In this document: piece after piece, positions 8,000-15,125 of the stretch | Numbering within the stretch: position 1 is the stretch's first letter | Layout of the letters: the number at the start of each line of letters is the position of its first letter | NCBI GenBank assembly: GCA_029824475.1 | Contig: JALGYA010000005.1 | Location: forward strand, 1 to 32,166 | Source: Fimbriimonadia bacterium | Lineage (GTDB): Bacteria; Armatimonadota; Fimbriimonadia; Fimbriimonadales; Fimbriimonadaceae | DNA length: 32,166 nt | Direction: 5' to 3' | The notes under the pieces: model-generated | The model's database searches: none | What the model was told of the DNA's origin: nothing | What the model saw: the letters and a program-made list of their open reading frames with translations, nothing else | Position numbers and translations under genes: made by a program

Positions 8000-9440
8000 G
8001 TCTGCGTGCTCCTAGTGCCTGGCCAAGGCCGATGATCAGTCCTGAAACTACAAGCCCGGGCAGTAGAGTCCCGAGACTAAACGATGCATCGGCTAAGCCG
8101 CTAGGAAGATTATAGCCAAAGACCTGCGAAGGCAGAGTTGTCATTAAGAAGAGGTTGTCATGCGAGAGCCCCCAGAACATCCAGGCAGCAGAGACGCCGA
8201 ACGAAGCAATCATCGATGTGGCGATCAGTCCGCTCGACATGGATTTGCCGCTGAGATATGCGAGGCTGACGGGAATGAGGAGGGCTCCGACCGCGGCTCC
8301 TGCCCAGGAATACCAGAGCGCCACGACACTGTCGACCTTGAGTCCAAGGAACAGGGCAGCGACTGCCGCGGCCCCAATACCAATTCGCGTCCACTTGGTT
8401 TCGTCGAGCCCCTCCTTGATGCGGCAGACAAAATCTCTTCCAAATGAAGCCCCGCTGACTAGGCTGTATCCGACCAGGGCGCTGAGGATCGTGCCAGCCA
8501 TGCCACACAAAAAGAGTGCCTTGAGCCCCGGAGGCAGGACCTGTCCGCCGAACACCGGGAAGATCAGCAGTGGGTTTGTAATCTCGGTCTCAAGCAGGCT
8601 TATTGCGTAGAGGCCGGTGGTGACCGTCATCACGTCGAAGAGCATCCAGAAGCCGATCGCAATCAGGATTCCCTTGACGGCAGTCTTGGGCGAATCCGCG
8701 CTGGTCGCGCGCTGATGGAAGCCGGGATCGATCAGCGTCCAGGCCCCTAATATGAAGAAGGTGGTGATGGTCAGCAGCCCTTGGCCGCCAGTGAATGAGA
8801 GCATCTCCGGCGGCTCGATGGCCTTCCAAGTCTCCAGAGCGGGATAGTGCGTGAGGCACCAGATCGTGATGATCGCGAAGCCGATGTACATCATCGCGAA
8901 TGCTAGGATCGACATTCGGGCATCGGCCAGCAGGCCTCCGCGCCAGAGGAAAGCGGTGCCAGCAGCAAGGGCGACAACGCAGGATAATCCGAGGCTCCAC
9001 CCTGTTAAGGCCTGGCTCAGAACCCCAAGCATGAGGACATGGGAGGCAGGCAGCCCCAGCAGAAATACTAGGATTGCGCCCACCAAGCCTGGCCCTTTGC
9101 CAAACCTTCTGTCCAGCCGCTCGGGCAGACTGATCTGTTCAGCATTTCGCACTTTACGTGCATAGATCAGTGCGTAGATCAGCGCGAACAGATAGTAAGG
9201 GCAGCCTAGCAGCAGCAGCGTGCCGAGCCCATAGTATTGGACCGACTCGCCGATGCCAAGCACGCCTCCGTACCAGGTTGAGACCAGGGTCGCCAGGAAA
9301 AGGGGAAGGGTCAAAGACCGCCCGGCTGCGATGAACTGCAGGGCAGAGTGCTCCCGCAGCTTGGCAGAGAATCCAAGGGCGAGAATGGCGGCGACAAATA
9401 GAGCGATAACGGCAGCATCAAGGGCAGAAAGCTCTACCAT
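7968..9440 (-). CDS. Sodium:solute symporter (SSS family) transporter
   Basis: The 490-residue protein has about 12-13 hydrophobic helices and an opening typical of the sodium/solute symporter family: a short external N-terminus, then a first helix (DAAVIALFVAAILALGFSA), then AAGRSLTLPLFLATLVSTWYGG, equivalent to the family's GRS...G..S helix. It probably imports a solute by sodium symport across the inner membrane. It overlaps the thiamine pyrophosphokinase gene by 7 bp at its start and the FHA gene by 32 bp at its end. This linkage suggests a thiamine or thiamine-precursor substrate, since ThiV-type thiamine transporters belong to the same family, but the substrate cannot be read from sequence. 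Confidence 0.88.
   Translation of the reverse strand: MVELSALDAAVIALFVAAILALGFSAKLREHSALQFIAAGRSLTLPLFLATLVSTWYGGVLGIGESVQYYGLGTLLLLGCPYYLFALIYALIYARKVRNAEQISLPERLDRRFGKGPGLVGAILVFLLGLPASHVLMLGVLSQALTGWSLGLSCVVALAAGTAFLWRGGLLADARMSILAFAMMYIGFAIITIWCLTHYPALETWKAIEPPEMLSFTGGQGLLTITTFFILGAWTLIDPGFHQRATSADSPKTAVKGILIAIGFWMLFDVMTVTTGLYAISLLETEITNPLLIFPVFGGQVLPPGLKALFLCGMAGTILSALVGYSLVSGASFGRDFVCRIKEGLDETKWTRIGIGAAAVAALFLGLKVDSVVALWYSWAGAAVGALLIPVSLAYLSGKSMSSGLIATSMIASFGVSAAWMFWGLSHDNLFLMTTLPSQVFGYNLPSGLADASFSLGTLLPGLVVSGLIIGLGQALGARRHERRDGSDAS
8009..8013 (-). promoter_or_regulatory. Shine-Dalgarno site of the FHA gene
   Basis: AGGAG on the minus strand lies 9 nt before ATG 7999 and inside the symporter coding region. 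It supports this start over the in-frame ATG at 7987. Confidence 0.6.
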
Positions 9441-10087
9441 TTAGGAAGCTCCTGCGGCTTGTGCTCAACGATCAGCAGGGCGGCGCCTTCCTCTATTGAA
9501 ATCTGCAGGTCTTCAACAGCGTGATTCGAAATACTGACTGGACCGTCCAATCCCAGCTCGGCATCCTTGAGCGGCCAGCGCACGCCTGTGAGCGAAACGC
9601 CTCGGCACGGCAGGAGCGGAAGCACGGAGCATCTGCGGCCTGCAGAACCGATCGGGAGGCAACTCCGGCCAGGCCGAATGATCCAGCCCAGCCCCCTCCT
9701 CAATCCCAGCCGAATACGCAATGAAGAGCGGACCGCACTGGAGAGCGTGGCGAGCATATGATCCAGCCGATCCCCCTCAATGCCCACCAGGGTGATGTCG
9801 CTGACACCATCTTCAGCGGCCACTGAGAGCAGCTTGTCGCAGTCAGTAAAATCTTGATCCGGGCGATGGATGCTGCGTACGCCGTCAGGAAGAGAATGAC
9901 CCCGCAGAGAATCAAAATCTCCGACGACGACAGGGCTAAAACCAGCATCAATCAAGGGGAGCGCCGCCCCATCCGCAGCGTACAATGTATCAGCGGAGTC
10001 AGCCCATTGGTTGACCTTTGCAGCTGGCAGGTCCTGCCCTCGCAATACGCCGACCGTACGGTTGCCCACGGCGCGAGTGTAGCCCAC
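9434..10087 (-). CDS. thiN: Thiamine pyrophosphokinase
   Basis: The enzyme transfers pyrophosphate from ATP to thiamine, giving thiamine diphosphate. The 217 residues fit the family length. Catalytic motifs are VVGDFDS (metal and substrate), DQDFTDCDKLL (the D-x-T-D motif) and GDRLDHMLATL. The C-terminal beta domain keeps the typical GVRWPL and SNHAVED segments. The chosen start is GTG 10087; a GTG at 10066 (MGNRTVGVL) is also reasonable and no clear ribosome site separates them. It is the first gene of a leftward operon with the SSS transporter and the FHA gene, and diverges from dnaA. I looked for a TPP riboswitch upstream and saw none. Confidence 0.88.
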   Translation of the reverse strand: MGYTRAVGNRTVGVLRGQDLPAAKVNQWADSADTLYAADGAALPLIDAGFSPVVVGDFDSLRGHSLPDGVRSIHRPDQDFTDCDKLLSVAAEDGVSDITLVGIEGDRLDHMLATLSSAVRSSLRIRLGLRRGLGWIIRPGRSCLPIGSAGRRCSVLPLLPCRGVSLTGVRWPLKDAELGLDGPVSISNHAVEDLQISIEEGAALLIVEHKPQELPKW

Positions 10088-10099
10088 GTTTTAAGGCCG

Positions 10100-10121
10100 T
10101 CCCAAGCGGACTGGGATTTTT
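10100..10121 (+). other. Small hairpin followed by five T in the thiN-dnaA gap
   Basis: TCCCA (10100-10104) pairs with TGGGA (10112-10116) across a 7-nt loop and is followed by five T, a terminator-like shape on the plus strand. It lies in the divergent gap, so on that strand it would only stop antisense transcription of thiN. On the minus strand it falls in the thiN leader. The stem is short and chance is possible. Confidence 0.25.
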
Positions 10122-10195
10122 CAAAAAAAGTATTCGAACCTGAGGCCTGATTTGGCTGTGGCTTCAATTGAACTTGCCGCAGACGGTCGAAGTCT

Positions 10196-10223
10196 AAAAA
10201 ACGATTCAACACTTGCGAAAAAA
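10196..10223 (+). promoter_or_regulatory. Two A-tracts upstream of the dnaA promoter
   Basis: Runs of six A at 10196-10201 and 10218-10223 start 22 bp apart, about two helix turns, directly upstream of the dnaA -10 box. This spacing can bend DNA or act as an UP-element. No separate -35 hexamer is recognisable at the normal distance. Confidence 0.35.
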
Positions 10224-10226
10224 GCC

Positions 10227-10235
10227 TGTGTATAA
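10227..10235 (-). promoter_or_regulatory. Perfect DnaA box overlapping the dnaA -10 box
   Basis: The plus strand reads TGTGTATAA; its complement is TTATACACA, a full match to the TTATNCACA DnaA box. It shares five bases with the TATAAT -10 hexamer of dnaA, so bound DnaA should block polymerase. I see no second good box in the 187-bp gap. Confidence 0.75.
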
Positions 10236-10236
10236 T
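10231..10236 (+). promoter_or_regulatory. -10 box of dnaA
   Basis: TATAAT is a perfect -10 hexamer, 38 nt before the dnaA ATG. Transcription would begin near 10243 at the foot of a small GC-rich hairpin (GCCCG 10242-10246 with CGGGC 10252-10256), leaving a leader of about 32 nt. The -35 position does not show a recognisable hexamer. Confidence 0.6.
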
Positions 10237-10274
10237 TGACAGCCCGGCCCTCGGGCCTTTGGTGTTTTACGCAG

Positions 10275-11660
10275 ATGGCAGAGCAATTTTCATTGGAAGA
10301 TCACCCCGAGCTGAACGATTTACGTGCAGCTTGGGAGCCGACGTTGGCATCGCTTGAACAGCGAATGCCCGCGACGGTTGTCGAACGCTTCCTCCGACCG
10401 CTCGAACCCATCGGCTTCTCCGAAGACATCGCCAGCTTCAGCGCCCCCGGCCAGTTTGTGCTGGAATGGGTGAAAGAGCGCTACTCAGATGCTCTTGAAG
10501 AAGGCCTCTCCGAGCAGCTCGGCCGGCGCATCCGATTTGAGCTCCGCGTCAAGACGCGAGAGCGCCCCAGATCCGAGCGAGAGCCGATTTCTGCGAAAGC
10601 CCAGACAAAGTCGGCCCCTGCACCAGCGACGTTCGACTCCAGCCCGAAATATCTTTTTGAGACGTTCGTCGTCGGCACGAGCACACGCCTCGCCTACGCA
10701 GGCTGCCGAGCCGTTGCCGATGAGCCAGGCGTCAAGTACAACCCGCTGTTCATCTACGGGCCGTCGGGACTTGGCAAGACACACCTGCTCCACGCGATCG
10801 CAAACGAGATCCGCAAGAACGATCCGAACTACCCGGTCATGTACATGTCCGCTCAGCAGTTCGCCGAAGAGTTCGTTCACGCACTGCAGAACAACCGGAT
10901 CGAACAGTTTAGAAAAGCTCAGCGGCGCGTCAGCGTCTGGCTGCTGGACGACGTCCAGTTCATCGCCGGAAAGGACCGCACGCAGGAGGAGCTGTTCCAC
11001 ACGTTCAACTACCTCCACTCGCTGGGCAAGCAGATCGTTCTCTGCTCAGACAGGCCGCCGCGTGACCTGATGCTGATGGAAGAGCGACTGCGCTCTCGAT
11101 TTGAAGCTGGGCTCGTCGCAGATGTCCAGATGCCTGATACAGAGACTCGCTGCGCGATCGTCCTCAAGAAGGCAGAGCAGGAGCAGATCACGCTCCAGCA
11201 CGATATTGCAATGTGCCTCGCAGAGGGCGTCACCGGCAACGTCCGGATGCTTGAAGGCGCGCTGACAAAGGCCGCTGCACAAGCGAGCATGGATCGCCGA
11301 CCGATCACTCTTGAGCTGGCTCAGGAGATCATCGACAAGTACTACCGTACGGCGAGCCTCTCCAAACCGAGCTTCGACCAGATCATCTCCTGTGTTTCGC
11401 AGCACCTTGGCATCCCCTCTGACCAGATCAGAGGCACGTCACGAAAGGCTCCGATCGCACACGCACGCCACGTGGCCATCTATGTCACCCGTGAGACAAC
11501 GGGCGACTCTTGGAAGCACATCGGTGCGCAGTTTGGCAATCGAGACCACACATCGATGATGCACGGCTACAAGAAGATTCGCGAACTGATGACGCGTGAC
11601 CGTGATCTGAACGCCTCCGTCAGGAAACTGATGCGAGATCTTAATCCGGATTTCCGATGA
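10275..11660 (+). CDS. dnaA: Chromosomal replication initiator protein DnaA
   Basis: DnaA binds DnaA boxes and opens oriC with ATP. The 461 residues give the standard four domains: domain I about 13-92 (LRAAWEPTLASLEQRMP), a polar linker about 93-122, the AAA+ core and domain IV from about 362. Walker A is GPSGLGKTH at 162-170, Walker B LLDDVQF at 223-229, and the arginine-finger motif RLRSRFEAGL at 271-280. The box-reading motif is GNRDHTSMMHG (421-431), where most bacteria have GGRDHTTVLHA; the base-contacting Asp-His-Thr is kept. The frame is open upstream to 10236, but that would start inside the promoter, so ATG 10275 is preferred. Its stop overlaps the next gene's start (ATGA). dnaN does not follow. 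Confidence 0.96.
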   Translation: MAEQFSLEDHPELNDLRAAWEPTLASLEQRMPATVVERFLRPLEPIGFSEDIASFSAPGQFVLEWVKERYSDALEEGLSEQLGRRIRFELRVKTRERPRSEREPISAKAQTKSAPAPATFDSSPKYLFETFVVGTSTRLAYAGCRAVADEPGVKYNPLFIYGPSGLGKTHLLHAIANEIRKNDPNYPVMYMSAQQFAEEFVHALQNNRIEQFRKAQRRVSVWLLDDVQFIAGKDRTQEELFHTFNYLHSLGKQIVLCSDRPPRDLMLMEERLRSRFEAGLVADVQMPDTETRCAIVLKKAEQEQITLQHDIAMCLAEGVTGNVRMLEGALTKAAAQASMDRRPITLELAQEIIDKYYRTASLSKPSFDQIISCVSQHLGIPSDQIRGTSRKAPIAHARHVAIYVTRETTGDSWKHIGAQFGNRDHTSMMHGYKKIRELMTRDRDLNASVRKLMRDLNPDFR

Positions 11661-12415
11661 TTCTCTCTCAGATGACCTGGAAGGAAGTCGACGCGGCGTC
11701 GAGAGATGCAGTCGTTCTGATTCCCACCGGGTCTCTGGAGCAGCACGGACCTCATCTGCCCCTCTTTACGGACACTCTGCTGGCAACGGCGGCGTGTGAT
11801 GCTGTTGAAGCGGCACTCCCCGAGCGGGTCATCATGACGCCGGCTATTTGGCAGGGCGCCTCTGGCCACCATCTCTCATTTTCCGGCACGGTGTCGGCCA
11901 CCTTTGAAGGCTATGAGCTTGCGATCCGCAGCGTGGTTGAGTCCTTGATGCCGCACGGTTTCTGGAAGTTCTACATCCTAAACGGGCACGGCGGAAACGT
12001 TGCATCCAACTACATCGCAACGCGCCGACTAAAAGAAGAGTATCCCGATCTGCTGATCGGCCACTCCGACTACTTCGAGCACATTCCTGAAGAAGTCCAG
12101 AAGGACGTGATGGAAGGGCCGGTGAAGTCGATCAAGCATGCGTGTGAGGCGGAGGCGAGCCTCATGATGCACCTCCATCCGGACCTGGTCCGAATGGACC
12201 TTCTCAGAGACGACGGCCTTGAGTGTGATCCCCCTGTCGCTGGGATGACCTGGATGTTTGACGCGATGACTGAGGAAGGCTCCCTGGGCTACGCGACTCT
12301 CGGAACCGCTGAAAAAGGCAAGCGTCTGTTCGAAGAAGCAGCCAAGGGCTGTGTTGAGCAGATTCGCCGCCTCGCAGACGGTGTTGTCCTCAAGCAGCGC
12401 GAACCGAGAAGCTAG
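11657..12415 (+). CDS. Creatininase-family metal-dependent amidohydrolase
   Basis: This family (creatininase, FAPy deformylase, MftE-like peptidases) hydrolyses amide bonds with a two-metal centre. The metal motif at the N-terminus is GSLEQHGPHLPLFTD, with E28, H30 and D39 as likely ligands; GASGHHLSFSGT, LNGHGGN (H111) and HACEAEAS (E164/E166) complete the site. The 252 residues are normal for the family. There is no signal peptide, so it should be cytosolic. It starts in the ATGA overlap with dnaA and is therefore translated from the dnaA message. The exact substrate cannot be assigned: no creatine, riboflavin or mycofactocin genes surround it. Confidence 0.88.
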   Translation: MILSQMTWKEVDAASRDAVVLIPTGSLEQHGPHLPLFTDTLLATAACDAVEAALPERVIMTPAIWQGASGHHLSFSGTVSATFEGYELAIRSVVESLMPHGFWKFYILNGHGGNVASNYIATRRLKEEYPDLLIGHSDYFEHIPEEVQKDVMEGPVKSIKHACEAEASLMMHLHPDLVRMDLLRDDGLECDPPVAGMTWMFDAMTEEGSLGYATLGTAEKGKRLFEEAAKGCVEQIRRLADGVVLKQREPRS

Positions 12416-12417
12416 TT

Positions 12418-12434
12418 CACCCTGTCTTAGGGTG
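12418..12434 (+). promoter_or_regulatory. Hairpin covering the ribosome site of the outer membrane protein gene
   Basis: CACCCT (12418-12423) pairs with AGGGTG (12429-12434) across a 5-nt loop. The right arm contains AGGG, the likely Shine-Dalgarno site 6 nt before ATG 12439. The structure could limit initiation. It has no T-run, so it is not a classical terminator. Confidence 0.4.
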
Positions 12435-12438
12435 TACC

Positions 12439-13005
12439 ATGTCAAGCATGTCGCGCAGACTTCTCCTGCCCCTTTCCGCGATGGCCCTCATTGCCGTCCC
12501 AGCAGCCTCAAATGCTCAGTATTCGTACGATCAAAACATGGTCGGGCCGGAGATCGGTGTTTTCCAGCCAAACTCCGCTGCACTTCGAGCAGAGCTTGGC
12601 AGTGAGTGGCTGAGCTACGGGCTTGGACAGACTAGAGTCTACGGGCGACAGACCGGCCCCCGAAAGACAACAAGCTGGAACGGCATCAGCCAGACCCGGA
12701 ACGGCAGTAAGGTCTTCATGGCGTCGGCGAGCTTCGGCTACGTGGTGCCGCTTGGTCAATCAAGCTCAAACTTCCGGCCTTACATCGCGGGCCGCTTTGG
12801 CGGCTCTTACGTCGACTATGCCGTCGATGTGGATGGCGGGCGGCTGGGCGGCAAGAAGACGGGCTGGAACGCCAACGCAGAATTTGGAATTATCATCGGG
12901 CAGAACATCACGGTGTCAGCCCGATACGACGCATTTCCGGAATACGACGGCCTCAGCTTCAATGGTCTGAGCCTGTCGGTGAAGTACGGAATGCTCCGCT
13001 TCTAA
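12439..13005 (+). CDS. Small outer membrane beta-barrel-type protein
   Basis: The 188-residue protein begins with a signal peptide (basic MSRR, hydrophobic LLLPLSAMALIAVPA, cleavage likely after ASNA, leaving QYSYD). The mature part is rich in alternating polar/hydrophobic strands with Gly and Tyr (ASASFGYVVPLG, FRPYIAGRFGGSYVDYAV, NAEFGIIIG, ITVSARYDAF) and ends in SLSVKYGMLRF. A final aromatic Phe on the last strand is the classic signal for insertion by BamA. About eight strands fit the length, as in OmpX/OmpW-size barrels. ATG 12439 is used; ATG 12448 is an alternative. It sits between the creatininase and hflX genes with gaps of 23 and 9 bp. The function is unknown. Confidence 0.75.
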   Translation: MSSMSRRLLLPLSAMALIAVPAASNAQYSYDQNMVGPEIGVFQPNSAALRAELGSEWLSYGLGQTRVYGRQTGPRKTTSWNGISQTRNGSKVFMASASFGYVVPLGQSSSNFRPYIAGRFGGSYVDYAVDVDGGRLGGKKTGWNANAEFGIIIGQNITVSARYDAFPEYDGLSFNGLSLSVKYGMLRF

Positions 13006-13014
13006 GAACAGGAC

Positions 13015-14286
13015 ATGTCACAAGGCTATCAAACTCAGGACGACCAGGAAAAGATATTCCTCGTCTACGTGCATCCGGATGAATCCGAAGATGCATGCGC
13101 TGAAGCGGAGCTAGAGGGTCTTGTCGAAGCAGCAGGAGGCCTGGTTGCCGGGAGTGCTCGGCAGCGGATCAAGAAGCGTCTGCGGGCCACCTACGTCGGC
13201 AGCGGCAAGGTTGAAGAGATCAAGGAGGCGATGGCCGAGACCGGCGCGGACTCCGTGGTCTTCGACTGCGAACTTGCCGGCGTCCAGCTCAAAAACCTTG
13301 AGGAGCTGCTAGAAAAGCGTGTCTTCGACCGCACGCAGCTGATTCTCGATATTTTCGCCTCACGCGCCAAAACGCGTGAGGGCCAGCTGCAGGTTGAGCT
13401 GGCGCAGCAGACGTACCGCCTGCCGCGCCTGATGTCGGTCTACACGAAGTTCGAGCGGCAGCGCGGCGGCATCGGTATGCGCGGCCCTGGTGAGACCAAG
13501 CTCGAAGCTGACCGCCGCATGGTTAAGGATCGAATTTCGAAGCTGACGGCTGAGATTGAGCATGTCAAAAAGCACCGAGACCTGCAGCGAGCAAGCCGCC
13601 GGAACAACCCTCACTCAACGGTCGCGATAATCGGATACACCAGCGCCGGCAAGTCGACGCTGATGAACACGATCACAGGATCGGAGCTGCTGGCGGACGC
13701 GATGCCGTTCGCGACTCTCGATCCGACGACCCGAAAGGTTGATCTTGAAGATGGATTTTCGTTCTTCCTGGTCGACACCGTCGGCTTCATCCGCAAGCTG
13801 CCGACACAGCTGGTTGCTGCGTTCCGCGCCACCCTTGAAGAGACCGTTCACGCGGACGTTCTCCTCCATTTGATCGACATCTCCTCGCCGGATTGGGAGG
13901 CTCAGCGGGACGCCGTCAACGAGACGCTGTCTGAGCTGGCTGCGCAGGATATGCCGTGCGTTTCGGTCTTCAACAAGATGGATGCGGCGCCGCCTGGTCT
14001 CTCCGATCAGCTGACTCGTGAGTTTGAGGACTCCTGTGCGATCAGCGCGCTTCATGGCGACGGCATCGACGAGATGATCCAGCTGATGCGGTCGAAGCTG
14101 ACCGGCAAGTACAAAATGCTCATCGCTCTGGTGCCGTACGACAAGACTCAGCTCGTGGAATCGGCCTATGACTACGGCCGCGTGATCAAGAAAGACTATC
14201 GGGGCGAAGGCATCTACCTGGAGGCCGAACTCGCGCCTGAGATGTACGGAAAGCTGGAGGCATTCGCCTGCGCCCGTGAGGATTGA
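13015..14286 (+). CDS. hflX: GTPase HflX (ribosome-associated)
   Basis: HflX is a GTPase that binds the ribosomal E/A-site region and splits stalled or heat-damaged 70S ribosomes. The 423 residues show the N-terminal HflX domain (ATYVGSGKVEEI, then VFDRTQLILDIFASRAKTREG), the glycine-rich linker with RGPGETKLEADRR at 156-168, and the G domain: G1 GYTSAGKST (207-215), G3 DTVGF (254-258) and G4 NKMD. ATG 13015 has an AGGA site just upstream. It lies 9 bp after the outer membrane protein gene and its end overlaps prmC by 11 bp, so it is probably transcribed as part of the dnaA-to-fmt run. Confidence 0.95.
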   Translation: MSQGYQTQDDQEKIFLVYVHPDESEDACAEAELEGLVEAAGGLVAGSARQRIKKRLRATYVGSGKVEEIKEAMAETGADSVVFDCELAGVQLKNLEELLEKRVFDRTQLILDIFASRAKTREGQLQVELAQQTYRLPRLMSVYTKFERQRGGIGMRGPGETKLEADRRMVKDRISKLTAEIEHVKKHRDLQRASRRNNPHSTVAIIGYTSAGKSTLMNTITGSELLADAMPFATLDPTTRKVDLEDGFSFFLVDTVGFIRKLPTQLVAAFRATLEETVHADVLLHLIDISSPDWEAQRDAVNETLSELAAQDMPCVSVFNKMDAAPPGLSDQLTREFEDSCAISALHGDGIDEMIQLMRSKLTGKYKMLIALVPYDKTQLVESAYDYGRVIKKDYRGEGIYLEAELAPEMYGKLEAFACARED

Positions 14287-15100
14287 CGCCTGGCTGCAAA
14301 AGGCCACCAAAACACTCCGGGAGACTGGCGTTGGATCGCCCCTGCTGGAAGCCCAGGTGTTGGCAGCGAAAGCGATGGGGCAGTCAAGGATGTGGGTGCT
14401 GATCCACCCTGAGGCCGAGATCACCGCGGACGCCGACCAGTTGCTTGATCGCCGGGCTAATTGGGAGCCGCTGGCTTACATAGTTGGCAGCAGGGAGTTC
14501 TATGGGCTGGAACTGGAGATCAACCATCACGTTCTCGTTCCAAGACAGGATACAGAGTCGGTTGTTGACGAGGCGCTGCGGGTTTTGGGAGGGAATAAGA
14601 GCCCGGCAATCCTGGATCTCTGCACCGGCAGCGGCTGCATTGCGCTCGCCTTGAAGCACAGTCTTCCGGAGGCTTCAGTCACTGCATCTGACCTCTCGGA
14701 AGAGGCACTGGAAGTCGCTCGCAGGAACGGTGAAAGTCTTGGCCTTGACGTGGAGTGGATCCACTCTGACTTGTTCCAAAAACTGCCCAACAAGAAGTTC
14801 GATCTGATCGTCACCAATCCGCCCTACATTGCCAGGGGGGAGGTCATCGGCAAGGATGTCGCTGCCTTCGAGCCGGAGATCGCCCTCTACGCGGAAGACA
14901 CTGGCGCGGAGATTATGCAGAGAATAGCCGTTGATGCCGGGCACCACGTCAACCCCGGGGGGTTCCTGGTTGTGGAGTGCGGCCTGATCCAGACACAGCG
15001 GTTCTTGAACCTGTTTCAAGCGAGCGGATGGAAGCTGATCGAGAAGATCGGAGACGATGGAGGGTGGTGGGGCTTCTCGCTCAGGTCTCCGGTCAGATAA
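14276..15100 (+). CDS. prmC: Release factor glutamine methyltransferase PrmC
   Basis: PrmC methylates the glutamine of the GGQ motif in RF1 and RF2 with S-adenosylmethionine. The 274 residues fit the family. The helical N-terminal domain contains EPLAYIVGSREFYGLEL and the VPRQDTE segment (usual form PRPDTE/PRPETE); the SAM site is LDLCTGSGCIALAL at about 113-126, and the catalytic NPPY lies at 181-184. The GTG start at 14276 overlaps the hflX stop by 11 bp. The gene is followed after 25 bp by def, which has a promoter-like box of its own in that gap. Confidence 0.94.
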   Translation: MRIDAWLQKATKTLRETGVGSPLLEAQVLAAKAMGQSRMWVLIHPEAEITADADQLLDRRANWEPLAYIVGSREFYGLELEINHHVLVPRQDTESVVDEALRVLGGNKSPAILDLCTGSGCIALALKHSLPEASVTASDLSEEALEVARRNGESLGLDVEWIHSDLFQKLPNKKFDLIVTNPPYIARGEVIGKDVAAFEPEIALYAEDTGAEIMQRIAVDAGHHVNPGGFLVVECGLIQTQRFLNLFQASGWKLIEKIGDDGGWWGFSLRSPVR

Positions 15101-15111
15101 GCTCGGCCTGC

Positions 15112-15117
15112 CATAAT
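15112..15117 (+). promoter_or_regulatory. Putative -10 box giving a leaderless def transcript
   Basis: CATAAT followed by CG ends exactly 8 nt before ATG 15126, which would put the transcript start at or just before the start codon. It lies in the short prmC-def gap, and there is no Shine-Dalgarno site. mtaB and the phosphatase gene have the same layout. No -35 is recognisable. Confidence 0.5.
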
Positions 15118-15125
15118 CGAATCTC

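Noticed and set aside
10088-10235. TPP riboswitch upstream of thiN
   Set aside because: The minus strand shows CCTCAGG but not the conserved CTGAGA and ACCTGAT-type elements or the needed paired arrangement.
10088-10274. Replication origin oriC
   Set aside because: Only one good DnaA box and no clear AT-rich unwinding region; the gap is better explained as the dnaA/thiN control region. Genome-wide skew is needed to place oriC.
10236-10274. In-frame extension of dnaA to TTG 10236
   Set aside because: It would start within the -10 box, before the likely transcript start; the added residues are not DnaA-like.
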